From the NCBI GenBank assembly GCA_023411175.1, contig JAEYPB010000070.1, positions 1 through 12,284 of the forward strand: a stretch of 12,284 nt of DNA. The letters run 5' to 3'. The notes beneath the pieces were generated by a model that saw only the letters and a program-made list of their open reading frames with translations, ran no database searches and was not told the origin of the DNA. Position 1 is the stretch's first letter. The number at the start of each line of letters is the position of its first letter. This document shows, piece by piece, positions 5,887-12,284 of the stretch. Source of the DNA: Bacillota bacterium (GTDB lineage Bacteria; Bacillota; Clostridia; Christensenellales; Aristaeellaceae). The position numbers and the translations under genes were made by a program.

Positions 5887-7152
5887 ATGATTAAAATAGA
5901 AAACGTCCGGCTGTACACCGGAAGCGCGTACTTTGACAAGGCCTGCGTGTTGACCGACGGCGCGCTCATCCGCTACGCGGGGGACGCAAAGGGCTGCCCG
6001 GACGCGCCCCACGCGCGGCTGGTGGACGGAAAAAATGGCCTTCTGATGCCCGGCTTCTACAACGCCCACTGCCACGCGGCGATGACGCTGGAGCGCGGCG
6101 TGGGGTCGGATTTAAACCTCATGGACTGGCTGCACCAGATCTTTCCCATTGAGGACAGGCTGAATGGGGCGCACGTCTATAACGGCACGCGCCTCGCGAT
6201 TGTTGAAATGCTCCGGCGCGGCACGGTGGCCTTCGCGGACATGTACTTCTTCATGGACGAGGTGGCGAGGGCGTCGGTGGAGGCGGGCATCCGCGTCAAC
6301 CTCTGCCGGGGCTGCGTGAACCGGGAAGGGCTCGACTCCACGCGGGAACTGTACCGCGCCCACGAGGGCGCGGCGGACGGCCTCGCCCGGGTCTACGTCG
6401 GCCTGCACAGCGAATACCTGACCACGCCGGACGTGGCGGCCTACGCCCTTGAGACGGCGCGGGCGCTGGATACCGGCGTTCACGTCCACGTCTCGGAGAC
6501 GAAGCCGGAGGTGGACGGCTGCCTCGAGCGCCACGGCGTCACGCCGGTCAAGTACTTTGACGGCATCGGCCTCTTCGAGCGGCGCGTAATCGCGGCGCAC
6601 CTGGTGCACGTGACGGACGAGGATATTGAAATCCTCGCGCGGCGGGGCGTCTTTATGGCCCACAACCCGGCCAGCAACCTGAAGCTCGCCTCCGGTGTCG
6701 CGCCGGTCGCCAGGATGCTCACCTCCGGCGTCCGCGTGGCGCTGGGCACAGACGGCCCCTCCAGCAACAACGTGCTGGACATGCTGGGAGACATGCGGCT
6801 GGCGTCGCTGGTTCAGAAGGGCGTGTTCGGTGATCCGAAGCTTTTGCCCGCCGCCGAGGCGATCCGGATGGCGACGAGAACCGGCGCGCAGGCGCTGGGC
6901 TTTTCGGACTGCGGCCTGATCGATGCGGGCATGCGCGCCGACATGATCCTCTTAAACGGCGAAGCCGAGAACATGCTGCCCGGGCCCGACCCGGTGGCCG
7001 ACGCGGTCTACGCGGCGCAGGGCATGAACGTGGCGCTCACCATGGTCAACGGCCGCGTGCTCTATGAGGACGGGAAGTTCCTCGACCTGGACGAGGAAGA
7101 GGTTCGCCGGAAGGCGCTGGAATCCGCCAGGGCGCTGGGGGTCGTCGGGTAA
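5887..7152 (+). CDS. mtaD: Amidohydrolase, probable SAH/methylthioadenosine deaminase (MtaD-like)
   Basis: This 421-residue protein belongs to the TRZ/ATZ branch of the amidohydrolases. Deaminases of this branch convert S-adenosylhomocysteine, 5'-methylthioadenosine or adenosine to inosyl products. Visible metal and catalytic positions: the HxH pair in NAHCHAAMTLERG (His61, His63), VHVHVSET (His201, Glu204), His238 in IAAHLVHV, and Asp289 in ALGTDGPSSNN. The C-terminus returns to the small beta domain (GMRADMILLNG). The Shine-Dalgarno AGGAGGG overlaps the ahcY stop, so the two are probably translated in tandem. Thermotoga TM0936, a characterised SAH/MTA deaminase, is of this type. The exact substrate cannot be read from sequence; a guanine or other deaminase is less likely given the neighbour. 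Confidence 0.85.
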   Translation: MIKIENVRLYTGSAYFDKACVLTDGALIRYAGDAKGCPDAPHARLVDGKNGLLMPGFYNAHCHAAMTLERGVGSDLNLMDWLHQIFPIEDRLNGAHVYNGTRLAIVEMLRRGTVAFADMYFFMDEVARASVEAGIRVNLCRGCVNREGLDSTRELYRAHEGAADGLARVYVGLHSEYLTTPDVAAYALETARALDTGVHVHVSETKPEVDGCLERHGVTPVKYFDGIGLFERRVIAAHLVHVTDEDIEILARRGVFMAHNPASNLKLASGVAPVARMLTSGVRVALGTDGPSSNNVLDMLGDMRLASLVQKGVFGDPKLLPAAEAIRMATRTGAQALGFSDCGLIDAGMRADMILLNGEAENMLPGPDPVADAVYAAQGMNVALTMVNGRVLYEDGKFLDLDEEEVRRKALESARALGVVG

Positions 7153-7171
7153 TTACTGAGAAAATGCTACG

Positions 7172-7214
7172 AAAAAACCGCCGCTCCTGAATGTTCGGAG
7201 CGGCGGCTTTATAT
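7172..7214. terminator. Bidirectional terminator between mtaD and the nitroreductase gene
   Basis: Perfect 10-bp arms CCGCCGCTCC (7178-7187) and GGAGCGGCGG (7197-7206) enclose a 9-base loop. On the minus strand the stem is followed by six T (7177-7172). On the plus strand it is followed by the T-rich CTTTATATTTT. It therefore serves both convergent genes. Confidence 0.93.
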
Positions 7215-7221
7215 TTTACGG

Positions 7222-7785
7222 CTATTCGATGATGCTCACCCTGCCGGGTTTGAACTCATGCGCGTCCTTGGTCACGGTGCCTTTGCCCACCGCCACGGCG
7301 ATGGCAAAGTCGTAATTTTCCGGGAAGTGAAGCGCCTTGCGGAACTCGTCGCCCTTTTCGGAGTGGAACGCCTCCCGGGGGAGGCCCAGAATCACGCTGC
7401 CAAGGCCCATGGACCAGGCCGCCAGCGCGATGTTCTCCGCCGCGATGCCGGCGTCAACCAGCTGGCCCGCGGGCGCGCTCTTATCCAGCGAGATGAAGAT
7501 CACCGTCGGCGCGTTGTAGAACACGTGGAAGTCCCGATCGCTGAACCGGGTGGCCGCGAGGAGGACGGGGTCTTTTGCCACCTGCCCGTGTGCGGCGCTG
7601 TTCATGTCGTCCAGCAGCGCGGCGCTCTGCGCCACGGAAAAGTGCCAGGGCTGGCGATCCATCCCGGAGGGAGACTCAAGCGCCGCCTGAATCAGCGCGT
7701 CCCGCTGCTCGGGTGTAATCTGCTCCGGCGCGTAGCCGCGGATCGACCGCCTGAGGGAAATTGCCTCGAGAACTGGATTCGTCAT
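7222..7785 (-). CDS. Nitroreductase family protein (FMN-dependent oxidoreductase)
   Basis: This 187-residue protein has the single-domain nitroreductase fold, which binds FMN at a dimer interface and reduces nitro compounds, quinones or flavins with NAD(P)H. Visible family marks: the N-terminal phosphate-binding RRSIRGY (12-18), ESPSGMDRQPWHF (37-49), the mid-region AGIAAENIALAAWSMGLGSVILG and the C-terminal FAIAVAVGKG. The start ATG 7785 has GGGAGGA 7 bases upstream and gives the usual MxNPVLEAI opening; the longer frame from 7836 would overlap the upstream gene and has no such support. It follows the IseA-like gene after 17 bases, so the two are probably one transcript. The physiological substrate is unknown. 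Confidence 0.92.
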   Translation of the reverse strand: MTNPVLEAISLRRSIRGYAPEQITPEQRDALIQAALESPSGMDRQPWHFSVAQSAALLDDMNSAAHGQVAKDPVLLAATRFSDRDFHVFYNAPTVIFISLDKSAPAGQLVDAGIAAENIALAAWSMGLGSVILGLPREAFHSEKGDEFRKALHFPENYDFAIAVAVGKGTVTKDAHEFKPGRVSIIE

Positions 7786-7802
7786 GATGCTTCCTCCCGC
7801 GT

Positions 7803-8429
7803 TCAGAGAAAATAGGGGAACTGGGTGAACTTCCACGCGCCGTCGATCTTCTCACGGACGAAGGTGAACTCCTCGGCGGCGGTCACGTTGCCGGCCTCGT
7901 CCACCGTGGTGAGGGTCAGCGTGTAGGTGATCTTATCGTCTGAGCGGCTGTCGATGTTCAGCTCCGTTTCGCCGAGCCCCTCGTCGATGAAGCGGTCCTG
8001 GGCTCCGGTGTACAGGTAGCCGTCGATCTCCTCGTAGATGCCGCTGGCCAGAAGCTTGTTCGCGATCGAATCGGAGAAGTAGGTGCGCACTTCGGCGTCC
8101 AGCGCCCGGAGGGTGTTGAGCCGCTCGTCCAGCACCTGGAATTTTTTGCCGTCCGGGCTGGACTTTTCGGGGTCCACGTCCAGCGGCTGCGCTTCGAACC
8201 AGCCGTAGACCTCCAGCGCGCTCAGAAAGAAGGCCTCGTCTTCGCTGATATCATCCTCTTCGAGGGAGTCTTCCGCGTCCTCGTCGGTGGCTTCGGCCCA
8301 GTCTTCGCCGATGTTCGCGTCCTCTTCATACAGCCATTCGGAGCCGGGGTCGGCCGTTTCTTCCGCCATGGAGACGGCGAAAGCGCTCAGGGCGAGGAGG
8401 ACCGCCAGCAGAATCGTCAGCTTTTTCAT
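7803..8429 (-). CDS. Secreted protein with acidic linker and IseA-like (DL-endopeptidase inhibitor) domain
   Basis: This 208-residue exported protein has a Sec signal peptide (MKKLTILLAVLLALSAFAVSMA, cleavage near residue 22), an extremely acidic linker (about 23-66, with many Glu and Asp) and a C-terminal alpha+beta domain (67-208). The domain shows the order seen in B. subtilis IseA/YoeB: ALEVYGWF, DGKKFQVLDERLNTLRAL, VRTYFSDSIANKLLASGIY, a beta segment, and FVREKIDGAWKFTQFPYF at the end. IseA blocks cell-wall DL-endopeptidases. The resemblance is in pattern and by eye, so inhibitor function is a hypothesis; a generic NTF2-like lipocalin-type domain is the alternative. The start ATG 8429 has GGAGG 7 bases upstream. 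There is no lipobox cysteine, so it should be secreted rather than lipid-anchored. Confidence 0.8.
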   Translation of the reverse strand: MKKLTILLAVLLALSAFAVSMAEETADPGSEWLYEEDANIGEDWAEATDEDAEDSLEEDDISEDEAFFLSALEVYGWFEAQPLDVDPEKSSPDGKKFQVLDERLNTLRALDAEVRTYFSDSIANKLLASGIYEEIDGYLYTGAQDRFIDEGLGETELNIDSRSDDKITYTLTLTTVDEAGNVTAAEEFTFVREKIDGAWKFTQFPYFL

Positions 8430-8467
8430 TTGTCTACCTCCGCGTTGCATTGGAACTATTCTACCAT

Positions 8468-8496
8468 ATTATAAGGTTTTGACGCTCCGGGAGCAA
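8468..8496 (-). promoter_or_regulatory. Sigma-A promoter of the IseA-like/nitroreductase operon
   Basis: On the minus strand TTGCTC (8496-8491) and TATAAT (8473-8468) are 17 bases apart. The -10 is perfect and the -35 is partial. The predicted start near 8461 leaves a short leader with the Shine-Dalgarno at 8441-8437. The 11-base palindrome GCTCCGGGAGC (8484-8494) overlaps the -35. Confidence 0.7.
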
Positions 8497-8542
8497 GCCT
8501 TGATGCGTTTTTCCGCACAATTTACACGATTCCTGCAAAAAG

Positions 8543-8572
8543 GCGCGCGGCGGCGTTGACAGCGCCGCGCGC
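8543..8572. repeat. GC-only perfect inverted repeat around the metK -35 box
   Basis: Arms GCGCGCGGCG (8543-8552) and CGCCGCGCGC (8563-8572) are exact reverse complements with a 10-base centre that contains the metK -35 TTGACA. Read on the minus strand, the hairpin is followed by five T (8541-8537), so it could also stop antisense transcription coming out of metK before it reaches the IseA-like promoter. Operator, terminator or chance in GC-rich DNA all remain possible. Confidence 0.6.
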
Positions 8573-8585
8573 GGCGGTGTATACT
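8556..8585 (+). promoter_or_regulatory. Sigma-A promoter of metK
   Basis: TTGACA (8556-8561) and TATACT (8580-8585) are 18 bases apart. The predicted start near 8592 lies just before the riboswitch. The -35 is a perfect match and sits in the centre of the GC-rich inverted repeat. Confidence 0.85.
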
Positions 8586-8603
8586 CGTGACACAATCGAA
8601 TAA

Positions 8604-8710
8604 GCCTTATCAAGAGTGGTTGAGGGACGGGCCCGATGAAACCCGGCAACCGGCGCTTGTGCGTCCGGTGCCAATTCCCGCGGCATGGTTTCCATGCCGG
8701 AAGATGAGGC
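8604..8710 (+). promoter_or_regulatory. SAM-I (S-box) riboswitch aptamer of metK
   Basis: The conserved S-box core is clear: TATCAAGAG, then GAGGGAC, GGCCCGATGAAACCCGGCAA, GGTGCCAATTCC and GGAAGATGAG. Helix P1 pairs 8604-8611 (GCCTTATC) with 8703-8710 (GATGAGGC) over 8 bp, including one G-U. P4 is the CGGCATGG/CCATGCCG hairpin near 8681-8699. S-box aptamers bind S-adenosylmethionine and, in Firmicutes, usually end transcription when it is plentiful. Its placement in front of metK makes SAM limit its own synthesis. Confidence 0.97.
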
Positions 8711-8720
8711 GCATGATATA

Positions 8721-8752
8721 AAGTGCGTTCTCACGAATGCGCTTATTCTTTT
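8721..8752 (+). terminator. Riboswitch-controlled terminator upstream of metK
   Basis: The stem pairs 8721-8730 (AAGTGCGTTC) with 8735-8744 (GAATGCGCTT), with two G-U pairs and loop TCAC, followed by ATTCTTTT. The antiterminator would pair GCGCAT (8709-8714), just at the 3' end of P1, with ATGCGC (8737-8742) in the terminator. The two folds exclude each other, which gives the expected SAM-off switch. Confidence 0.85.
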
Positions 8753-8776
8753 GGAGTTTTCTTCAGGAGGTGCCCC

Positions 8777-9949
<1,173 letters not shown>

Positions 9950-9971
9950 ACACCCAAAGGTAGCGCAATCA

Positions 9972-10017
9972 AAACCCCTGCCTTTAAGCACACCGCTCAA
10001 GGCAGGGGTTTAAATTT
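9972..10017. terminator. Bidirectional terminator between metK and the L,D-transpeptidase gene
   Basis: Perfect 13-bp arms AAACCCCTGCCTT (9972-9984) and AAGGCAGGGGTTT (9999-10011) enclose 14 bases. TTTAAATTTT follows on the plus strand, and TTTTG on the minus strand. It serves the convergent genes on both sides. Confidence 0.93.
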
Positions 10018-10050
10018 TGCCGTTCCGGTTTCCGCCTGCGTGGGCGGGGG

Positions 10051-11193
10051 TTATTCGACGATCACCGTGGTGCCGGGGGCGCAGTTTTCAAAGATCCATC
10101 TGGCATCCTCGACGCTCAGGCGCACGCAGCCGTGGGACGATTTCCGCCCGAGTTTTTTGACTGATCCGGCGATGAGCGTGGATTCCTTCGCCTGTTCGTA
10201 GAGCACCGAATGGAACAGTACCCCGCCCTTGATGCGGAACGCATACTGCGCCCAGCAGCCGTAGGTAGGGAAGTAGCACCAGCGCGCCACCGGGCCTGTG
10301 GATTTGTACGTGCCGGCGGGCGTCGGGGTGTCGTCCAGCCCGGTGGAGCAGACCATCTCCCGCTCCAGGCGCGTGTATTCGCCGTCCTCCCAGGCGTAAG
10401 CGGAGACGAGCTGCCTTTCGGTATCCACTTTCAGAAGGTGATCGTAGAGCGGCTGGTCGTTGGCGACCGCGCCTTCGGAGAACAGCGCCTCCTGGGTCGC
10501 GCGGTCGGCTGTACCGGTTTCGGTCAGGTCGTTTGCCCGTTGGAACAGGGTGACGGCGGCGGCGACATCGCCGTCGAAAATGCCGTCCACCGCATGGTCG
10601 GAGAATTTCAGGCTCGTCAGCCGGCGCTGCACCCGGCGCACCTCGCTGCCGTCGTCGCCCCTCTGAAGTGCCTGACGGTATACGGGAAGGGAATCATCGA
10701 CGAGGCGCGTTCGCTGCGCCTCGTCCAGCTCGCCGGTGACCGGGTAGGGCGCGCCTTCCTGCACATCCTCCGGCTCCGCGTCGGCCGCGGGGATGTCCTC
10801 GCCCAGTTCACCCTCGTTGTCCATCACCATATAGGTTTGGAAGGCGGCGATGGATTCCACGCTGTCGTAGGTGGTCAGCGGCTTGATCGAGAGCGCCCGC
10901 GTGGCGTCCTCGCGCAATTCATCGATCACTTCCAGCGTGGACGCGGGCAGGCCCTCCTCGGGCGTATCCTCGGAAAGGCGGTTCAGGTAGCGCTGGAATT
11001 CGCGCACCGCCTGACGGTGTTCTGCGTCGGAGCCGGGCTTCGTCAGAAAGCCCAGCTGCACCAGCCGAGCCGCGTCGGTTTCCAGAACCTGCGCGGCGCT
11101 TTCCACAATTGGGTACACCGCGTCCGCCTCGCCGCGGGCCGTGTACGGCGCCATAAGCGCGAGTGCGAGCAAAAGAAGGATCAACCTGCGCAT
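10051..11193 (-). CDS. Secreted L,D-transpeptidase with peptidoglycan-binding repeats
   Basis: This 380-residue protein has a signal peptide (1 to about 21, MRRLILLLLALALMAPYTARG), then three regions resembling peptidoglycan-binding helices built around an F-Q motif (VREFQRYLN near 63-71, IAAFQTYMV near 115-123, VTLFQRAND near 214-222), of which only the third (about 179-240, with VDGIFDGDVAAAV) is a typical PG_binding_1 domain. The YkuD catalytic domain spans about 255-380, with His328 (FHSV) and the active-site SHGCVRL, Cys356. Such enzymes make 3-3 crosslinks in peptidoglycan or attach other molecules to it, outside the membrane. An acidic linker lies near 126-147. The start ATG 11193 has GGGAG 7 bases upstream; an ATG at 11211 lies almost at the predicted transcription start and lacks a site. 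A role in spore or vegetative wall cannot be told apart here. Confidence 0.93.
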   Translation of the reverse strand: MRRLILLLLALALMAPYTARGEADAVYPIVESAAQVLETDAARLVQLGFLTKPGSDAEHRQAVREFQRYLNRLSEDTPEEGLPASTLEVIDELREDATRALSIKPLTTYDSVESIAAFQTYMVMDNEGELGEDIPAADAEPEDVQEGAPYPVTGELDEAQRTRLVDDSLPVYRQALQRGDDGSEVRRVQRRLTSLKFSDHAVDGIFDGDVAAAVTLFQRANDLTETGTADRATQEALFSEGAVANDQPLYDHLLKVDTERQLVSAYAWEDGEYTRLEREMVCSTGLDDTPTPAGTYKSTGPVARWCYFPTYGCWAQYAFRIKGGVLFHSVLYEQAKESTLIAGSVKKLGRKSSHGCVRLSVEDARWIFENCAPGTTVIVE

Positions 11194-11223
11194 GGCAATT
11201 CTCCCGTGCATATGTATGGCTTC

Positions 11224-11252
11224 ATTATACTGTCTTCGGGCGGATTCGGCAA
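11224..11252 (-). promoter_or_regulatory. Sigma-A promoter of the L,D-transpeptidase gene
   Basis: On the minus strand TTGCCG (11252-11247) and TATAAT (11229-11224) are 17 bases apart. The predicted start near 11217 gives a leader of about 24 bases. It stands back to back with the mnmM promoter, about 30 bases away. Confidence 0.75.
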
Positions 11253-11281
11253 GGTGAAAGCTTTACCGCTTCGGGCAGGGT

Positions 11282-11310
11282 TTGCCAGCGGCGCGCGCCC
11301 GTGGTATACT
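11282..11310 (+). promoter_or_regulatory. Extended -10 promoter of mnmM
   Basis: TTGCCA (11282-11287) and TATACT (11305-11310) are 17 bases apart, and TGG directly before the -10 makes it an extended -10. An imperfect palindrome (11298-11315, CCCGT-G-GTATAC-T-ACGGG) is centred on the -10. The predicted start near 11317 leaves a leader of about 16 bases, mostly Shine-Dalgarno. Confidence 0.75.
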
Positions 11311-11332
11311 ACGGGATGCGGAGGGGATGGGC

Positions 11333-11902
11333 ATGAACCGGCTGGACTTTCAAAGCGCCCGCCATTGGGCGCAGGAACTCCTGAGTCAGGCGCTGTACGA
11401 GGGTGCGGTGGCGGTGGACGCTACGATGGGCGGCGGCGGCGACGCGCTGTTTCTGTGTGAGCGGGTGGGGGAGTCCGGCCGCGTGTACGCCTTTGACGTG
11501 CAACCCTTCGCCGTGGAGCGCACCCGCGCGAGGCTCGAAGAGACCGGCATGATCGGCCGCGCGACGCTCGTTCTGGACGGGCACGAGCACGTCGCCCGGC
11601 ACGTCCTGGAGCCCGTCGATGCGGCGGTATTTAACCTGGGCTGGCTGCCGGGCGGAGACAAGGCGGTCACCACCCATGTCGAGACCACCCTTGCGGCGCT
11701 GGACGCATGCCTGGGGCTTCTGAAGCCTCGCGGCCTTCTGACTGTGTGCGTGTACCCCGGACACCCGGAAGGCGAGGTGGAGCTCCATGCGGTTTCCGCC
11801 TGGGCCAGGGCGCTTCCGGCGGGCTTTCAGGCGATGACAAAGGCCTTCCTGAACCCGGCCCGCCCCGCCCCAACGCTCATAGCGGTGCAGCGAATCCGAT
11901 GA
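11333..11902 (+). CDS. mnmM: MnmM (YtqB), tRNA 5-aminomethyl-uridine methyltransferase
   Basis: This 189-residue class I SAM-dependent methyltransferase belongs to the YtqB/rRNA-methylase-like family. In B. subtilis and Staphylococcus aureus the enzyme is MnmM, which methylates 5-aminomethyl(-2-thio)uridine at tRNA wobble position 34. Motif I is VDATMGGGGDALFL (28-41), followed by VYAFDVQ (51-57, with the Asp that binds the SAM ribose), the family hallmark VFNLGWLPGGDKAVTT (99-114) and VCVYPGHPEGEVE. The length is like the B. subtilis protein (about 190). ATG 11333 has GGAGGGG 8 bases before it; ATG 11327 overlaps that site and is less likely. The partner MnmE/MnmG genes are not here, but a tRNA operon follows directly. 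Confidence 0.9.
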   Translation: MNRLDFQSARHWAQELLSQALYEGAVAVDATMGGGGDALFLCERVGESGRVYAFDVQPFAVERTRARLEETGMIGRATLVLDGHEHVARHVLEPVDAAVFNLGWLPGGDKAVTTHVETTLAALDACLGLLKPRGLLTVCVYPGHPEGEVELHAVSAWARALPAGFQAMTKAFLNPARPAPTLIAVQRIR

Positions 11903-11933
11903 AAAAACCTTTGTTAAGAAACGATACTGACTA

Positions 11934-11961
11934 TTGACTTTGTCCCTTTTTGCGGTATAAT
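11934..11961 (+). promoter_or_regulatory. Strong promoter of the tRNA operon
   Basis: TTGACT (11934-11939) and a perfect TATAAT (11956-11961) are 16 bases apart. The predicted start near 11968 gives a leader of about 78 bases before tRNA-Thr, in which I see no open reading frame with a ribosome site and no clear terminator. No terminator is visible between mnmM and this promoter. Confidence 0.85.
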
Positions 11962-12045
11962 AGCATCTGTCAGTCCGAAAACCGAAGGCGAAAAACGGAA
12001 TTCGGGGACGGAAGAAATGGGCAAAAAACTCTGAAGGGCCAGCGC

Positions 12046-12121
12046 GCTGGCGTAGCTCAATTGGCAGAGCAGCTGATTTGTAATCAGCAGGTTGCGGGTT
12101 CGAGTCCCATCGCCAGCTCCA
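12046..12121 (+). tRNA. tRNA-Thr (anticodon UGU)
   Basis: The cloverleaf is complete: acceptor GCTGGCG/CGCCAGC (12046-12052 with 12111-12117), D arm GCTC/GAGC, anticodon stem GCTGA/TCAGC with TGT at 12079-12081, T loop TTCGAGT, discriminator T and an encoded CCA at 12119-12121. In the T stem (GCGGG with CCCAT) one pair is G-U and the next is a C-A mismatch, which is unusual but probably tolerated. Confidence 0.96.
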
Positions 12122-12160
12122 TTTTTTGTGGTCGGCGGTGGCCAGAGAAAGCTCAATCAT

Positions 12161-12245
<85 letters not shown>

Positions 12246-12250
12246 GACAA

Positions 12251-12284
12251 GCGGGAATGGCGGAATTGGCAGACGCGCTAGATT
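12251..12284 (+). tRNA. tRNA-Leu, 5' part cut by the window end
   Basis: The sequence GCGGGAATGGCGGAATTGGC and the following AGACGCGCTAGATT is the standard start of a bacterial leucine tRNA: acceptor GCGGGAA, T8-G9, D arm and the beginning of the anticodon arm. The window ends before the anticodon, so the isoacceptor cannot be named. It begins 5 bases after tRNA-Tyr. Confidence 0.9.

Noticed and set aside
10032..10047. Small hairpin CCGCC/GGCGG after the metK terminator
   Set aside because: The stem is only 5 bp and has no T run on either strand; the strong terminator is the adjacent 9972-10017 element.
12122..12127. T run after tRNA-Thr as a terminator
   Set aside because: The tRNA itself is the only stem before it, and two more tRNAs in the same orientation follow closely, so a stop here is unlikely.

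Overview
The window reads as a chromosomal stretch of a GC-rich, endospore-forming, Gram-positive bacterium of the Clostridia. The evidence is a sporulation regulator (SpoVT), the conserved Firmicutes order spoVT-mazG-hup-rqcP, an S-box (SAM-I) riboswitch in front of metK, strong GGAGG ribosome binding sites, and non-ATG starts. A Christensenellales-like lineage is my guess from general feel only, not from a search. Nothing looks mobile: I see no transposase, integrase, phage gene or CRISPR array.

Layout. Bases 1-432 (minus strand) hold the N-terminal part of a secreted Ig-like protein with a TTG start and a perfect-consensus promoter. Divergent from it runs a plus-strand block: spoVT (with a very good sigma-G-type promoter), a YabN-type mazG (own promoter, TTG start), hup with a terminator, then rqcP-ispDF-ahcY-mtaD, tightly packed and probably co-transcribed. 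A bidirectional terminator at 7172-7214 separates this from a two-gene minus-strand unit (IseA-like secreted protein, then nitroreductase). Divergent from that unit is metK, controlled by a SAM-I riboswitch. After metK a second bidirectional terminator faces a minus-strand L,D-transpeptidase. Divergent from the transpeptidase is mnmM (ytqB), followed by a tRNA operon (Thr-UGU, Tyr-GUA, and a Leu gene cut by the window end).

How the genes fit together. Several genes concern S-adenosylmethionine: metK makes it under SAM feedback, mnmM spends it on tRNA, ahcY splits S-adenosylhomocysteine, and mtaD deaminates SAH, methylthioadenosine or adenosine. The 8-base gap between ahcY and mtaD suggests the two act together in SAH disposal. 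A second theme is information processing and quality control (mazG, hup, rqcP, mnmM, tRNAs). A third is the envelope (secreted Ig-like protein, IseA-like protein, L,D-transpeptidase).

Most genes are ordinary housekeeping genes. The points most worth a second look are regulatory and contextual: perfect inverted repeats placed exactly on the -35 elements of two promoters (475-496 and 8543-8572), the loss of the PGHP motif in the methylase-like half of MazG, the replacement of yabP-yabQ-divIC by a fused ispDF in the spoVT-mazG-hup-rqcP neighbourhood, and the ahcY-mtaD pair, which could run an S-inosylhomocysteine route. I did not find a clear, wholly new system.
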